Under the pieces are notes generated by a model. It was not told the DNA's origin. It saw only the letters and a list, made by a program, of their open reading frames with translations, and made no database searches. A program made the translations under genes and the position numbers. 64,000 nt of DNA, taken from the NCBI RefSeq assembly GCF_958979055.1, contig NC_084888.1, positions 4,048,001-4,112,000 on the forward strand, read 5' to 3'. This DNA is from Alnus glutinosa. Its lineage: Eukaryota; Streptophyta; Magnoliopsida; Fagales; Betulaceae. Positions 1 to 12,645 of the stretch are shown here, piece by piece (position 1 is the first letter of the stretch; each line of letters starts with the position of its first letter).

Positions 1-151
1 CCATATTCATTATCATAGATTCAGCCAGAAATGCAATGATAAATCATGGAACACAACATAATTGCGCCTTAAAAAGAGATATTGCCAATAATATGTGAAA
101 GAGAGAATGCATGATGCCAAGTTTAAGAGTAGACATTAAGACAAAGGAAGA

Positions 152-1728
152 TTAACGAGGGCTACTAAGCACACCCACAGACACACGATTTAGTGAAGGC
201 AACCGCATCTGCTGATCCTGTGCTCTGCTCCTTTTGAAAGGAGGCTCTGGTGTCCGTGAAGATGAAACGGATGCCACAGCCCATGATTCATTGGAGCTAT
301 CCTGTGCTCTGCTCCTTTTAAAAGTAAGCTCCGGTCGTGGTGATGATGAAACGGACGACGCCACAGCCCAAGATTCATTGGAGCTATCACAGCAGAAAAT
401 TGCATCAATTACGCCATTTGGGCTGCTAGGTATGGAGTGATGCTTGCGATTATGGCTTTGGTTGTGAATGTGGCCGTGGCTCTCTGACAATTCCAGGATG
501 AGCTTATAGCACCCATTAACTATTTCCTGTTAAAGCCATCATCAAGCTCTTAACTAATAGACCATCAAGTTTGGAACATATTTGCAAAAGCAGGAGTTCC
601 ATGAAACATAGAAACACATGTAATTAGATACACACCTTACTGACTTTAAGCACATTCATAAGCTGGTTCTGATATTCCAGTGGATTATACGGTTCAATAT
701 CCTCAATTACACGAAGCATTGTTGCAGTAGCTAATATAGAAGGAACATAACTCATAAACCTTGGATCTGGAACCAAAACCCAATATTAAAGACAAAATTA
801 GAAGTTGAGGAAGATCATAAATGAATTTATCTCCAATTTTCAATATCTGTTGCATACGGACAATTTCATAGACAACAAAGCAAAGAACTATTTCTTAGCT
901 TACCGGCAATAAGAGAGAGAGTAAGACGCTCACACCTCCACAGAAACTCCCAATGCAAGTGGTTCTTCAAGCCAAGCCTCCTGATAATGTGATCAAAGAA
1001 GGAAACTGGCGTCACCGGGTTCATCCTCCACTGAAGAGTGGACAGCACCAGAAGCTCCATTCTCTGAATTGTCTTTGCTTCAAACACGTACTTTGATTCC
1101 CCCACCTAAAAATGTCACGGAATCCCACATTTAAACAATATGGCAAATACAGGAAACAAACATAATGAAACATTATCACATTTTAACAAACACCCAGGTT
1201 GCACAAATAAATCTCACATACTTGCAGGTCTAAAAGAAGTGGCACGTCGATCTCCTCCACCTTGGCAGCCAGAGAGAGACAAGCCACGGCAGCGAGTTGG
1301 CTCATCCAGGGAATTTCCCTCTGAAACGCACGGCTTGAAGCAAACCTATCAAAGTAATTCACAGCAAGAACAGTGGTCAAGGCAGAGAACCCATAGTGCG
1401 CTTTAACCCTCAAAATCCAATCCACAGCCCCTTTCCTGGCCACCATTAGAGACCCATCTGAGACCAGACTGCTCAAACACACGTGGGTATCTCCCTCTTT
1501 GGAGATTAGGGACACAAGCTCTTCATCCTCCCACCCCAAGTCATTCTCTAGCAAAACCAAAGGGAAAAGTGAGTACTTTTTCACATTTTCGTCATGGTTC
1601 TCACTCTCTTTCTCTTCTTCCTCAACACCATTCTCTTCTTCAAAACTCTCTTCCGCACAGAACAGAGCATCAAGGAGCATTGGTGGGCTTTGCAGCTGTT
1701 GGGTTTCTTCTTCTTGCAGAGCCATCAT
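152..1728 (-). CDS. CYCD3: D3-type cyclin (CYCD3), complete, four exons
   Basis: Coding exons on the minus strand are 1728-1222, 1105-904, 766-636 and 526-152; all junctions are GT-AG, phases join, and the product is about 404 residues. The Rb-binding LxCxE motif is LFCAE at residues 22-26. An acidic stretch follows, then the cyclin box from about residue 100 (WILRVKAHYGFSALTTVLAV, then AAVACLSLAAKVEE). Exon 2 gives the cyclin C domain start (KTIQRMELLVLSTLQWRMNP). D3 cyclins partner CDKA to phosphorylate RBR and drive G1/S in response to cytokinin; that role is family knowledge. The C-terminal tail carries an 84-bp in-frame tandem duplication (about 216-386), making it longer than the roughly 370 residues of Arabidopsis CYCD3 proteins. 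Two consecutive ATGs (1728 and 1725) could start translation; I used the first. Whether it is the CYCD3;1 or CYCD3;2/3;3 type is unresolved by sequence, but the VFB-SDN neighbours favour the latter. Confidence 0.95.
216..386 (-). repeat. In-frame tandem duplication in CYCD3 exon 4
   Basis: Two head-to-tail copies of about 84-87 bp begin at 216 and 300 on the plus strand (both start tcctgtgctctgctcctttt). They encode two near-identical 28-29 residue blocks running from SNESWAVA to FKRSRAQD. The copies differ by several substitutions and a one-codon gap, so the event is not brand new. Confidence 0.9.
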
Positions 1729-1851
1729 CTTCTAAGAAGAAGAATTTGAGGCCTCTGCTCATTATACCACGAAAAGTTTAATGCTTGAACTCAGACCCAT
1801 ATCAATATTCATCCTCTGCATATGTTTCTCTCCACCGCTTTACAATATTCA

Positions 1852-1885
1852 CCCACAGAGAGAGAGAGAGACAGAGAGAGAGACC
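1852..1885. repeat. GA/CT microsatellite in the CYCD3 leader region
   Basis: An interrupted (GA)n tract, (CT)n on the coding strand, lies about 125 bp upstream of the CYCD3 start codon. Such CT-rich tracts are common in plant 5' leaders; it is probably transcribed, but no transcript boundary is visible. Confidence 0.7.
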
Positions 1886-4800
1886 CAAATGGAGTAAGCA
1901 GACGAAGGATTTTATCTGAGACGCCCTTCACGCCTGTCCTTTCTTTGCTAGTTTTTCTTTTCTTTTCTAACTTGTATTCCACTCCCAATATTTTCCATAA
2001 TAAATAAAAAAAAGGACTCTACATTAGGCTGTTTGGCGCGCAGGAAAGTGGAATATATGTATGTATGTATGTAACGGCACACTGGCCGAGTCTGCGCAAG
2101 AAAATAAGCAAATCCCTTTTATAGAATCAGTATTAAAGAGCGTCTGCCCGCTGCGCAGTGCTCACACAAATGGAAAGTACCAAAAGGCTGATACACTTAC
2201 AAACTCAAAAAAGCAAAAGACTGATACGATACGTATTCGGGGTATCTGTGGTGGTAGATAAGTTGCGAAAGCGTATCAATTTTGTTGCAGATTGGGATAT
2301 TGTCCCTCACTTACATCTATAGCTCTTGAACCGCACGCTCGGAAGGTTTATCGTTTATGAGTTTGTGTATGGATTGTGGTTAGCACGCGCCTAAGAGCGG
2401 TTGTGGGTTGGTGTTTCGACAGCACAGGCGTTGACCATCTAAAACGGGATTGTCCATGTAGGAATGGAAAAATGTGCGACGCGCGACAGAGAGATATTTA
2501 ATCCTATTTGTTATGCTTTCTTGGTGGAAATCAGTGGGGCAGTGATAGGGTCACTCCCGGTGTCACGGTTTCCAGGCATTTGGACGCGTGGACGGATGGG
2601 AGAGCACTAGTCAGTCAACCGCATGACAAGAACTGTTTTGACTGGAAAAGAAAAAGAAGAAAGGATGACATGAACTGTTTGAATGTGTGGCATTTGTTTA
2701 TGATTTTATTTGAGGATGGATGGATGGATGGATGGATGGATGGATATTGGTAATATTACTTTTCACTATGATATTTTTAAAAACGGTCGTGCCAAGTGTA
2801 CGTGAGATTTTATCAAAAAGTTAATTATTTATTTATTTATATTATGTCACATGCCACGTGCATTCGTATAAAACTATTATATGAATTTGTGCAGTAAAAA
2901 TTGTAATACACTATTTCATTATTTTAGAAAATTAGAGATCGATTCTCCCTCTTATGCATTTTTTGATGCATTGATGAACTTTCAAGAGAGGGGGTTTAGG
3001 GTGTTTACAATGTAAAGTGGGAGAGAAGGACAGAGGCATGAGATATAATAGAGACTAGGAGGTTGAGCTTTTTAGGCGAAGATGCCAGATGGGGAGGGAT
3101 TAGAGGAACAAGAATCCTCTTCAGTTCAGTTCCAATCAGCTTTAAAGCAAGTTTAAATTTGTCTTTACGTATTTTTTTGGACAAATTTGAATTCGAGAAG
3201 GCACACTCTCTCCAAATTAAATCTTCACAAACCTTATTTCTCCCCCCCCATTTTTCATGCTATGCATTGTTCTCCCTCCCTCTTCCCGTCCTTGCTAGAC
3301 TAGAGGCCGATTGGGTGATTGTTGTTTATGGCTGATTGACAGATTTTTGGTGATTATGGTTTGGTTTGCTATGATGATTGGGTATTTTTTGTGATGCCAA
3401 GCGATGATGGAGAGCAGAGCGGTGGTTATGCTATGCTGCCATGGGGTCATTTGGTGTTTTTGGTGGAAATAGAGTTTTAACTAAAATGAATTTAAAAAAA
3501 AAAAATAACAATAAAGAACAATTTATTATTTTAATCAAATAGAGAATAAAAATTAAGTCAACGGTCAGACGCAGGTTTTGAAAAATTGTTAGCTAAAGTT
3601 AAAAAGATATATTTTAATTAGTTGTTTTAGATCAAATTTAGATACACAATTGTAAATGCTCTAAAATTAACCCTTCTTTTTCTTCTTTTTGGACCATTGT
3701 GAGAAGAGTTAGCAGGACAAAAAAGGAGGGTTTAACTTGGATTTGTTTACCTACCAAAGAAAAGAGGACAACTTGGATATCGTCGTAAATCGTAATGGGG
3801 AGCAGAGACCAGAGATCCCGTGAAAATTTTGGTACAACATTTACTTGGTCCTATTTTCACTTTTTCTGGACTTTAGCTTCATAGGATGACCATCCTAAGA
3901 CACTCTTTAGTCTAATTTTGCTTCTTCTTTTTTTTTTTTTTTTTTTTTTGGAAGGGAGTCTAATTTGGTTGCTGGTAATATGTCAATGTTTGTTGGAAGT
4001 CGAATCAAAAAAACAATAGGCTCCTTTCTGATCATTTGAGTCCCCATCATTCATAGCACAACCATGAAGGATAAATGTAAACGATAATTTGGGAAGTTAA
4101 TGCATAGAAGAAAGACCAAAAAAAAAATACAATGAAATGTATCATAATAGCATAAAAGATGATTTCGGTTGAAAATAATCATACTCTAAGTTGAATTGGG
4201 ATAGTAGTCCCAATCCAAATCCAATAAAAACTTTTGTGAAAAATCTGGTCAATAGTTCAACTCTCAATTGAACGAGGATAAAATTTCCATACCAAATCAA
4301 ACACCAGACACTCTTAGTTTAAGTGGGAGTAGTAAACCCAATTCAGGTTTGACTTTACTTCTTTGACTATAAATAGACTCATACTACAGACAGACTGATT
4401 ATTTTATGCATTAAGCATATTTTTTCCTCATAAGCAAATTTAGGCATCGGAGCGAGATCTTCGAAATGACCTCTTAATTTTAACGTGAAGAATATCGAAT
4501 AATGCGCCGTCCATACCATATCGAAAATTGTACCAACAGTTTCCAATTTTAAATTTTTGTTTTATCTTTTCAAAATAACAACATAAACACACAACACTTT
4601 TTTTTATTTTTATTTTTTTTGGAGAGGAATGGGTTTGACTTAAGTGCTGTAAAAATATAATTTCTCTAAATTTTTTGTGAAAAAAGAGTAATTGAGAAAT
4701 AATTTTTACTTTTATGTGATTTCAAATTTTTAATTTTTGTTTTATTTTTATACATATAAAAAAAAAAAAAAAAAAACCAATATATATTAACAAACTAATT

Positions 4801-5320
4801 AGAATTATCATCAAATGTCACGCATCTTAATTAGAAGAAAGAAAAATTCAAGATACGTTTTACCGCCAAAATGCGAAAAAAGGACAAATGAAAGTGAGTC
4901 CATCACTTCTGTGATTTGTTTGTTGCGTAGTCTGGACAACTCCATCATCGCACTGAAAAAGTGGCAAGAAATTTCGTAACAATTCCTATCAATTCATAGA
5001 ATATAACAAAACCTTTTTGGTGAAATGACAGAATATTAATAGGACAAATATCAAACAAGGATCCAGGAAATTAATGGTATCGGACAAGAATGGAGTGTAA
5101 ATCTGGTCAATAATCCGTTCATCATCTTCTTCCTAAATCGAGTTTAATGTGGAAGATCGAAGATTCACACACATAAATTTTCTTCAGACTGGCCTAGCTA
5201 GCTAGTCAACCATATTTTGATCCCCATCCCCACCAACAACATAATAACAATAAATTGGTTAATAGAGATTACTAGACATGAGTCTAGTTCCTTTGACAGA
5301 CTCATATCCTCTCTCGTTCT
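1886..5320. other. Gene-free spacer upstream of CYCD3
   Basis: I see no coding exon with support on either strand. The stretch presumably includes the CYCD3 promoter near its left end. It has a (GGAT)n tract at about 2714-2747 and homopolymer runs, including poly-T at about 3929-3950 and poly-A at about 4759-4777. Open frames here are short and match no family I recognise. Confidence 0.6.
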
Positions 5321-5394
5321 GTTAGTGTAATGTGAAAGGTAAAATTATCTTTTTTATATTTTTGTAGGCAATTTTATCATTTATATTACACTAA
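5321..5394. repeat. Small perfect-looking hairpin (about 75 bp)
   Basis: The left arm ttagtgtaatgtgaaaggta and the right arm (atcatttatattacactaat) are near-complementary around a T-rich loop, giving a 27-bp stem. It ends exactly where the MITE at 5395 begins, so the MITE may have inserted beside or inside an older foldback element. Confidence 0.6.
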
Positions 5395-5880
5395 TGTTCC
5401 ATTTATTTCGACGTAAAATGATTTTTAGAAAATGATTTCGACATTTTACGGTGTTTGGTAGGAGTGAAAATAATGGTAAAAAAAAATCATTTTCAGTTTG
5501 ACAGTAAAAGTTTCTTTAATTTTCGGAAATCGATTTACGGTTTTAAAAACCATAAATCGTTTTCCGGAATTAAACTCTTTGTCCTTACACGCACGTTTGA
5601 TATCCAATTTTCAGAATTTAGCAATTGTCGGTCGTTGAAATCCAACCGGAGCCGAAGTACGACAACATCTGGTCGCCGGTATCCGGCAACCGGCACCGGA
5701 TTCCGGCCACTGATTTGGCCCGATCTGGTCAAAACGGCGAAGATCCGGCTAGATTTGGCCAAAGCGGTCGAGATCTGGCCGGATATGACCTGATTCGATC
5801 GAATCCAGAAGTTTCCGGCTAGAATTCTGCCATTTTGGCCAAATCTGGTCAAATTATTTTACGTCGAAACAAACGGAACA
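5395..5880. mobile_element. MITE with about 27-bp terminal inverted repeats, TAA duplication
   Basis: The left end is tgttccatttatttcgacgt and the right end is its near-perfect inverse (acgtcgaaacaaacggaaca). Both ends are flanked by TAA (5392-5394 and 5881-5883). The 486-bp interior is unusually GC-rich for the spacer and contains degenerate direct repeats of a gatctggtcaaa-type motif. A three-base TAA/TTA duplication is typical of PIF/Harbinger (Tourist-like) elements, so that assignment is an inference. Open frames inside it are incidental. Confidence 0.8.
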
Positions 5881-5883
5881 TAA

Positions 5884-6890
5884 TTGAATATTTTTCAGTT
5901 CATTTGGATTTGAGAGGATCATTGTTTCCAATTATGATGCATAGTCATTTTGGAAAGAAAGAAAAACACACACACATGTAGAGAGAACACAATTATGGTG
6001 CATTACCTCTTCCACAAAATTAGCCACCGCTTAAAAGGTCTATATTCTCTTTATATGATTATTGATTTTCTTTGTGGGCGGGAATAATAGAGTATCTCAC
6101 ACATACATAAACACAAATCTAAAAAATAAAATCTAACAAATAGATCTTGCCTTTTCCTATCGGAGGGATAAAATAAAATAAAATAAAATAATAATATACT
6201 AAATTGAAAATTTTTAAATTTATAAAAAATAATTATATATGTGATAAAAATTTAAAAAGGTTAAATGAAAATTTTCTAATTATTTATTACCTTAAACTTT
6301 AAAATCTATTAAACCGATCCTGGAGTAAAGCTCTTTGTCACTAAATCAACCAATCCTTGGTCCCTAGGGATTTATTGAAATTGAGTCCTTATTTGTTATT
6401 GTATTTTTGGGAATTGTTTTCGTTTTTGTTCTTAAAAAAAAAAAAAAAGAAGTTCTGAGATATGACATAAAATTGAAAAATAGTTTATATTTTAAAAAAT
6501 TTTAGCAAAACTGAGTAACCTTTTTGTCATTTTCTACCTTGTTGAAAAAAGAATACTTTATAGAAATGCCTAACAATAAAACGAAAAAAAGAAGAAGTTA
6601 TTTTTCATTCTCTTATCTAACTTCCGTTCAACTTCATCAGTATATTTTTTAAAAAAATATATTATTAAATATTTAAAACTTACGTGTTGTCTTACAAATT
6701 TAATAACAAAAATAAAATAAAAATGACAAAATTTGAAAGAATAAAAAGTAAAAGAAATGCTATTGGTAATTGGTACAGAAACGACAGCTCATGAGAGGTG
6801 AGAGAGAGAGAGAGAGAGGGAGTCGTATTGGGAAGGTAGGATAAGAAATAGAAAGGTAAACATCGAAAACAGACGAGCCCTAGCTGCAAA

Positions 6891-6925
<35 letters not shown>

Positions 6926-8454
6926 ATAATAAGTGTTGCCGTCTTGTCTTCCTGAAACAGACGCCGTACGCCTCCTTTGATGTCCCCCATTCCTCTGTCT
7001 CTGCGCCATCTCAATGTTTTTTTATTTATTCACAACGCATAAAGAATCCGCAAACAGTTAATGCACTGCGCCACTACCTGCTAGCTGCTATTGTTTTTTT
7101 AACTCTCTCTTAATGCTGCCCATTACGTACACGTCTCCATAGTAAACACCAAGCTGGGTTCGAATGTATCCATCCATATATGCAACTTTCGTCCTCAACA
7201 ATTGTACTCTTTTTCATTTATTCAAAGCCAAAGCTTTTCGTAATGGACAGGTGAAGAACCTGTAGATGAGCTTAATAATTAAGCTCCTTATCTTTGACAT
7301 TAATGGAAAGCGTTAAGCGTCTTAATTAAGCTACCCCTAAGCGAAAAAGGAGAAAGAGAGCTAGAAGAAGGGTAGACTAGGTCGCATGCATTGTGTAGCG
7401 CCTAGCATTGCTTTTTCTTTTTTCTGTTTTTTTGCTAAGGTTCTCCATAAATACTCACTCAAACTAAAAACTGGGCAATATTGGATGATTTAGGTTGACA
7501 ACCTTACGTCAATAATTACATCCCTTTTCCTCTTTTTGGGAAGAATCATAAAAGCAAGCAGTGAGGGTTAGAAAAACACCCTTTACACACTACTCTTTTA
7601 CATGGGTAGAACTTACATCCTATGAACCTCACTTCATGCGAGAGGATAAATATGCACCGAGTGTTTTTTATTTTTTATTTTTTTATGGTAAAAATAATTT
7701 TTTGTTTAAAAAAAAAAGTTGCAAAAAGTGTAGCACACTCATAATGACTCTTCATATTTGTCTACATTTTTAACAAAAATGCCTAAATAATGGGCTCTTT
7801 ATAAAATGTTAAAACTTAATATTTGCCAAATTTTTTCTTTAGATTTAAAAAATAAAAAAGACAATGTTACAATTTTTTAATAATATTTTTTGAAAACTGT
7901 ATCAACATTCTCTATTTTTTTAATAAATAAAAACCGTTCGATGTGACAATGTTATTATGAATTATTAAAAAATAATATTTATATAAAGTCGTGAAACATT
8001 TAAAAAGTTTATTGTTGTTTGATTGTTTTAAAATTATGAAAAAGCCATTGTATATGCTCTTTTTCATTACGTAAAAATTACTCTTACTTTGATGTGTTGA
8101 TGTCATATTACAACCCAAAATAATAAAAAAAAAAAGTACTTTCTAAAAATTAACTTTTTTACGGTAGAAAACTGCATTTCTAACTTAGCACGAGTGATTC
8201 TTTCATATGGTTCTTATTAATTTGGTACAATTATTTGAGCTACGGACTCATATTATCTTTTTCTAATTAGAGCAAGTGAATAATAAAATTGTTAGGCAAT
8301 CAACCGTGTCCACTACTGTGTATGCATGTGTGTGTATACCTTTTTCTTTCATTAAAATGAGCAGCATTTTATAAAATATAATCTAATATTTGCTTCCGAA
8401 AAGCTTGTGGGCTCTCAAACCTGGTCTGGAATATCCCCTCTTCCGCACCAGCAA
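5884..8454. other. Gene-free spacer with GA/CT microsatellites
   Basis: No supported gene. There are GA repeats at about 6798-6818 and a CT repeat at about 6892-6921, followed by a modestly GC-richer patch to about 7010 that could be an old exon or leader, but no reading frame there matches a family I know. The rest is AT-rich. Confidence 0.5.
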
Positions 8455-8462
8455 GATGCATG

Positions 8463-8634
8463 CAGGGGCATAAAACCACTTTGAAGCTTGGGAGGGCAAC
8501 TGGGGCTCCATACAACTTTTTTTAAAAAAATTATATAAATTATTTCAAAATTAACCTTTTCTTCTAAAAAGTGTTTATATATATATATATATTATTTTTA
8601 CCCCCCCTAATATAAAAATTATAGTTCTGCCCTG
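8463..8634. mobile_element. hAT-type MITE, 172 bp, 8-bp duplication
   Basis: The ends are caggggcata and gttctgccctg. The flanks are gatgcatg (8455-8462) and gatgtatg (8635-8642), an 8-bp target duplication with one mismatch. The CAGGG-type ends and 8-bp duplication fit the hAT superfamily. It shares end sequence with the elements at 39581 and 61217. Confidence 0.7.
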
Positions 8635-8642
8635 GATGTATG

Positions 8643-10833
8643 AATGCTACTTGGAGATTATTACTACTCTCGATTCTTCTTCCAATAAACACAAGTTTTC
8701 TCTATTCTAACCAATTAATATTTGTAAAAATAAAAAAAAAAGAGTTGTTTTCCCTTTTGCCATTGTCAAATGAGTAATGGTAGAATTACAATTGGTCTAC
8801 GTGTTTGCATGTAATTTGAACCATATCACTATATCAGCCTCTAAAAAAATGTTAACACCATTCAATTAGATACTAACACGTGCTATTGTACGCAGACTAA
8901 TTGTAAGTTTAGCATTTTTCATGTCAACTATAGGACTCACTACCTTGACCGACATTTACCCCGGCCTAGTTCATCTAAGTCTACATGCATTATCTTCATC
9001 ATTGCCCTTTGATATACATTTATTCAGGCCAGCATAAATACCAACATCAATTTCTTTAGAACAAGGGATTACCGTACTCTAGAAATTATCCGTACAATAA
9101 GTCTTGGTAGATTTGAGCTAGCTAGGAAAAAGATACAAATTATAAATCTTCAAAGTACAATAAACCCATAGAATTCATATTATCATATACTTTAATAATT
9201 GAGAGTTTAGTGAACTATATTAATACCTAGCTTCTTTCATTTACCAATTAACAAGCCCATAGCTAATGTATACGTACACGTAGCCTCCATAGAAATTAGT
9301 CAAATTTATAACTGAAATTGAGGTGAATAGTATTATAACCAAATAAAATTTAGATTATTCCGTAGGATGTAGTTCAAAAAGATCGAAAAGCTGAAGCAGA
9401 GGTATAAATTTATCTTCTTTTTTTAAAAAAAAAAAAAATTATTAAAGGGGAGTGGGAGAGGCATAAAATTTAGTCCTTTTTAAATTTGGGTTTATCATAT
9501 TATCGTATCTTTTTTTTTGGAATAAAGCAATAAATAGGATACAGTATTATACTTTCTGTCGTTTCCAATGTCTTTAACATTGATGCAGTCCAAAGCTCGG
9601 TCTGAGAGACAGTTTTAGAGAAACCAATTTATTTTATATATATATATATATTTTTTACTTTGTGTCATCTTTGTTGCTCTTTTTAACTCTTTGATTGTGT
9701 TGCACGATAAAGGGTCTGAATTGCCAGCGACGAAAGAGATCAAAAGATTCAAAACTGTTGTATTTCTTTCTTTGTCTATAGGCCTTCACCAAGGGTTAAT
9801 TTTTTTTTAGTTTTTTTTTTCCTCTCACTTTTATGGGTTCCATATGAGAGAGAGAGATTAATTGCATGGTTGGTGGCACGAGCATCCACATTGGATTTTG
9901 TAAACGGACTTGGGTCATGTGTGGTAAAAAAAAAATAACATCTTTATAAAAAAGTTTTTAAAATGAGAGAGACCAGAAGAGAAAGTAGAATTAAATCTTG
10001 ATGGTTGAAAAAATTATAGAAAATATGTTGTAGTATTTATACGTTTTCTTTAAATTTTGAACAAAAAGTCTTAAATCGAGAGTGACTTACTGACTTAATT
10101 ACACTCTGCCAAAATTTTCATTCGCCATATACATGTGGGCTTGGGCGTCGGAGTGACTTTACCGAATCTTATCGATGAATCTTTTTAATCTCAACTTTAT
10201 CTTGAAGAGTTCATTCTTGTAAGGTGATCTTCAGACCACTGTAAATTCTTGTACCAATTAAGAGGACGTGAAATATGTATTTATCTTTAAGAGAAAATGT
10301 TAAAAGGTAAATTCTATGATCCAAACAATCATTCAAAGTTTTATCTCTCACATCCTGCTTGATTAACTCTATTTCTTTTTTCTTTTTTTAAAAATATTTT
10401 TCATCGTCTTTTCTTTCAGTCTTTCATCTCCACCATTTCTTAATTCTGGGCTTTATCTCTTTTCGTAAAAGTTTTTTATATTTTCTGAACCGTTGAAACT
10501 TGTCAATATATTGAAAATGTAAAAGTCACATTTAGACTTTTGGCCTTTGAATCTCAGAATGCATTGAGCCGCCCTTGAATTGAGCTCGACATCCCTGGGA
10601 CCCTGGGATTCTGGTCCTAGCTGTCGGCCAATGGATGGAAGCATATAATAACCACCTCGTACCAGAACAATTATTGGGCTCAAAAGTTGGGATTAAGCCC
10701 AAGAGCAAGCCCAAGATCAAATAAGCAAGCACATTTTCAGGCAGCTTGACACAGATATGTTCTTTTTTTTCAAAAAAAAAAAAAAAAACTCCAAAATATT
10801 CTACAATTAATACGGCTGAACCCTCGTACACTC
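8643..10833. other. AT-rich spacer, nothing recognised
   Basis: No reading frame, RNA gene or clear repeat boundary found. The sequence has short AT-rich simple repeats and poly-A/T runs only. Confidence 0.5.
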
Positions 10834-10848
10834 GACTTGATTGATTTG

Positions 10849-11599
10849 AGAGAGGAAAAAAAATATTAAAAAACAAAAAAGGAAACGAAGAAAGAAGAGA
10901 GGTATTTGAGTAGGGGGCTCCATGCCTCCCTCTCCCAACGGTGATTTCCTTTTTAGTTCTTTTATGATTATAGAGGTTTTTTATTTTTCATTTTGCTTAG
11001 ATTTACTGAAGTTTTTATTCTCTAGTCCTTTTAGGGCTATGGAGCTTTGGGTCTCCTAGTTATTTTAAGGCTATGAAGCTTTGTGTTTTTTCTTATTTTC
11101 AGTCTCTTCAGGCAGAAAGACTAACACAAGACGTTTCGTAGGGAAGCCGCCTCTCCGTCCGTGTCGCCGGTGAAAATTTGGCTGAGCTTTCTTCTTCTAC
11201 ATCCACTTTTGAGGCCAGATTTATGTTTTTCTGCCAATTCCTGCAAGACATGCGCATTTTTTTTTTCAACGTCGACTTGTGTTAGGTACTTTCTGTAGTT
11301 TTTTTTTCCTCTGTTTTTTAGAGTAATTTTTGAAAGTCTATCTGTTAAATTTGCAGATTTTACTGGACTTTTTATGGCTTGTTAGCTAGATTAGCCATCT
11401 TTTTTTTTGTTAAGAGTACTTTATTGTTAAAAAGTGACTCAAGCATCCGTCCTTGTAATATTTGTTTATTTGTAGGTAGCACCCAAGTCATATTTTTCTG
11501 GCTTAGTGTGTAGGGTGTCGATATGCCACTATTCACTATATTTGCCTTCGGGCATCTTCAGATTAATGCATGGTAGCTCCAGTTATTTTGTTCAAAAAA
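10849..11599 (+). mobile_element. Non-autonomous retroposon (751 bp) with 15-bp target-site duplication
   Basis: The 15-mer gacttgattgatttg occurs at 10834-10848 and again, perfectly, at 11600-11614. Between them is a 751-bp segment ending ttgttcaaaaaa. A long perfect duplication plus an A-rich 3' end indicates target-primed reverse transcription by LINE machinery. I see no reverse transcriptase frame inside, so it is a non-autonomous LINE derivative, a SINE-like element or a retrocopy of a non-coding transcript. A GC-richer patch at about 11130-11180 is its most distinctive part. Confidence 0.85.
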
Positions 11600-11614
11600 G
11601 ACTTGATTGATTTG

Positions 11615-12110
11615 TGGAATAAGTATTTCATTGAAAAATATAATAGTTATTATTGGGAATAAAATAATAGATATTCATACTTTTTAGTTTAATAACAACT
11701 CATATACTTTAATTGGAATCTAATCAAAATTATTAAAAAAACTCTACATTATTATTATTATTATTAAGTTAAAAAAAACTTATAAAAATAAAATAAAAAA
11801 CTAGTGGATGGCCGACCACCCATTGGGGTAGTCAGCCACCCCCAAATGTTCTAAGGGTGGTCATACCACCCCCGGCTTCATATGTGGCTGGCCAACCACC
11901 TTGTGTAAAGTGAGTTTTTGTTTCATTTTTTTTTTTCTGAAAAATGTAGTCTATTCCTAAAGAAATAATAATTCCTCTCATATTTTTTTTTTAGAGGAAT
12001 ATGTATTTCTCTTCGTAATTGAATAGTTATTCCCATAAATCCCTATCAAATAAATTAATGATTATTCCTGTAGAATAATTATTTCATTTTATGAATCTAT
12101 TTCACGAACT
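11615..12110. mobile_element. MITE-like repeat with GC-rich ggccaccac core
   Basis: AT-rich arms containing ggaataagtatttcatt (left) and aataattatttcatttta (right) enclose a core of repeated tggcc/accacc motifs at about 11805-11915. The arms are only loosely complementary, so the boundaries are approximate. The core resembles the GC-rich region at 60310-60560. Confidence 0.45.
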
Positions 12111-12310
12111 AAATGATGCCAAATAAAATCACCTTGAATCTGGATAGCCTTAAACCCCCAAGCCAATTGAATTATTAACAAACAAAAACAACAGAAGTCC
12201 AGTAAACATATATAATGGCTTCATTGGCTTGTGTCTAGTGCGTACCAGACACAAGTTGGATATACTATATCAGTAATTGAAAAATGTGTAATACCCTTAT
12301 TTAAGGTTGC

Positions 12311-12645
12311 TAATTTTTTTACCAAACTCACAAACCTAATATGAAATTAGCGGGTTACGGTTTATGAGTCTAATCTATTTAATTAAATGGGTCAGATTAT
12401 GATTAATCTATGCAATCTTATACCCACATTTCACAATCAAAGATACGATTCGAATTCGACACGTGACATAAGGACTGTAAATTTTTAATACGACTCGTAA
12501 ACTCAACACAAAATTAGCGAATTAGGGTGGAGAGGACTGACTTATTTAACTAAATGAGCTAAGTTAAAATTAACTTATATAACTTTATACTCATCCATCA
12601 ATACAATCCAAATTTAACACATTGAACACAAATTCCCACCAGTAA
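12311..12645. repeat. Two head-to-tail copies of a dispersed repeat
   Basis: Two diverged copies of about 165-180 bp meet near 12480. Each carries the order actcgtaaactcaacac-like start (copy 1 degraded), aaattagcg, an attaaatgggt-type motif and a terminal gaacacaaattcccacc-like segment. A third copy lies at 13770-13928. This resembles a widespread plant repeat; no coding capacity is seen. Confidence 0.55.

Noticed and set aside
5535..5852. Open frame of about 105 codons on the minus strand
   Set aside because: It lies wholly within the MITE at 5395-5880 and its protein is a by-product of internal repeats.
6692..7009. Open frame of about 105 codons with an RERERE stretch
   Set aside because: It translates a GA/CT microsatellite and AT-rich flank; no family resemblance and no splice support.
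7158..7178. tRNA B-box-like ggttcgaat
   Set aside because: No matching A box or cloverleaf arms nearby; likewise for other gttcga occurrences at 24375 and 59635. No tRNA or rRNA gene is supported in the window.
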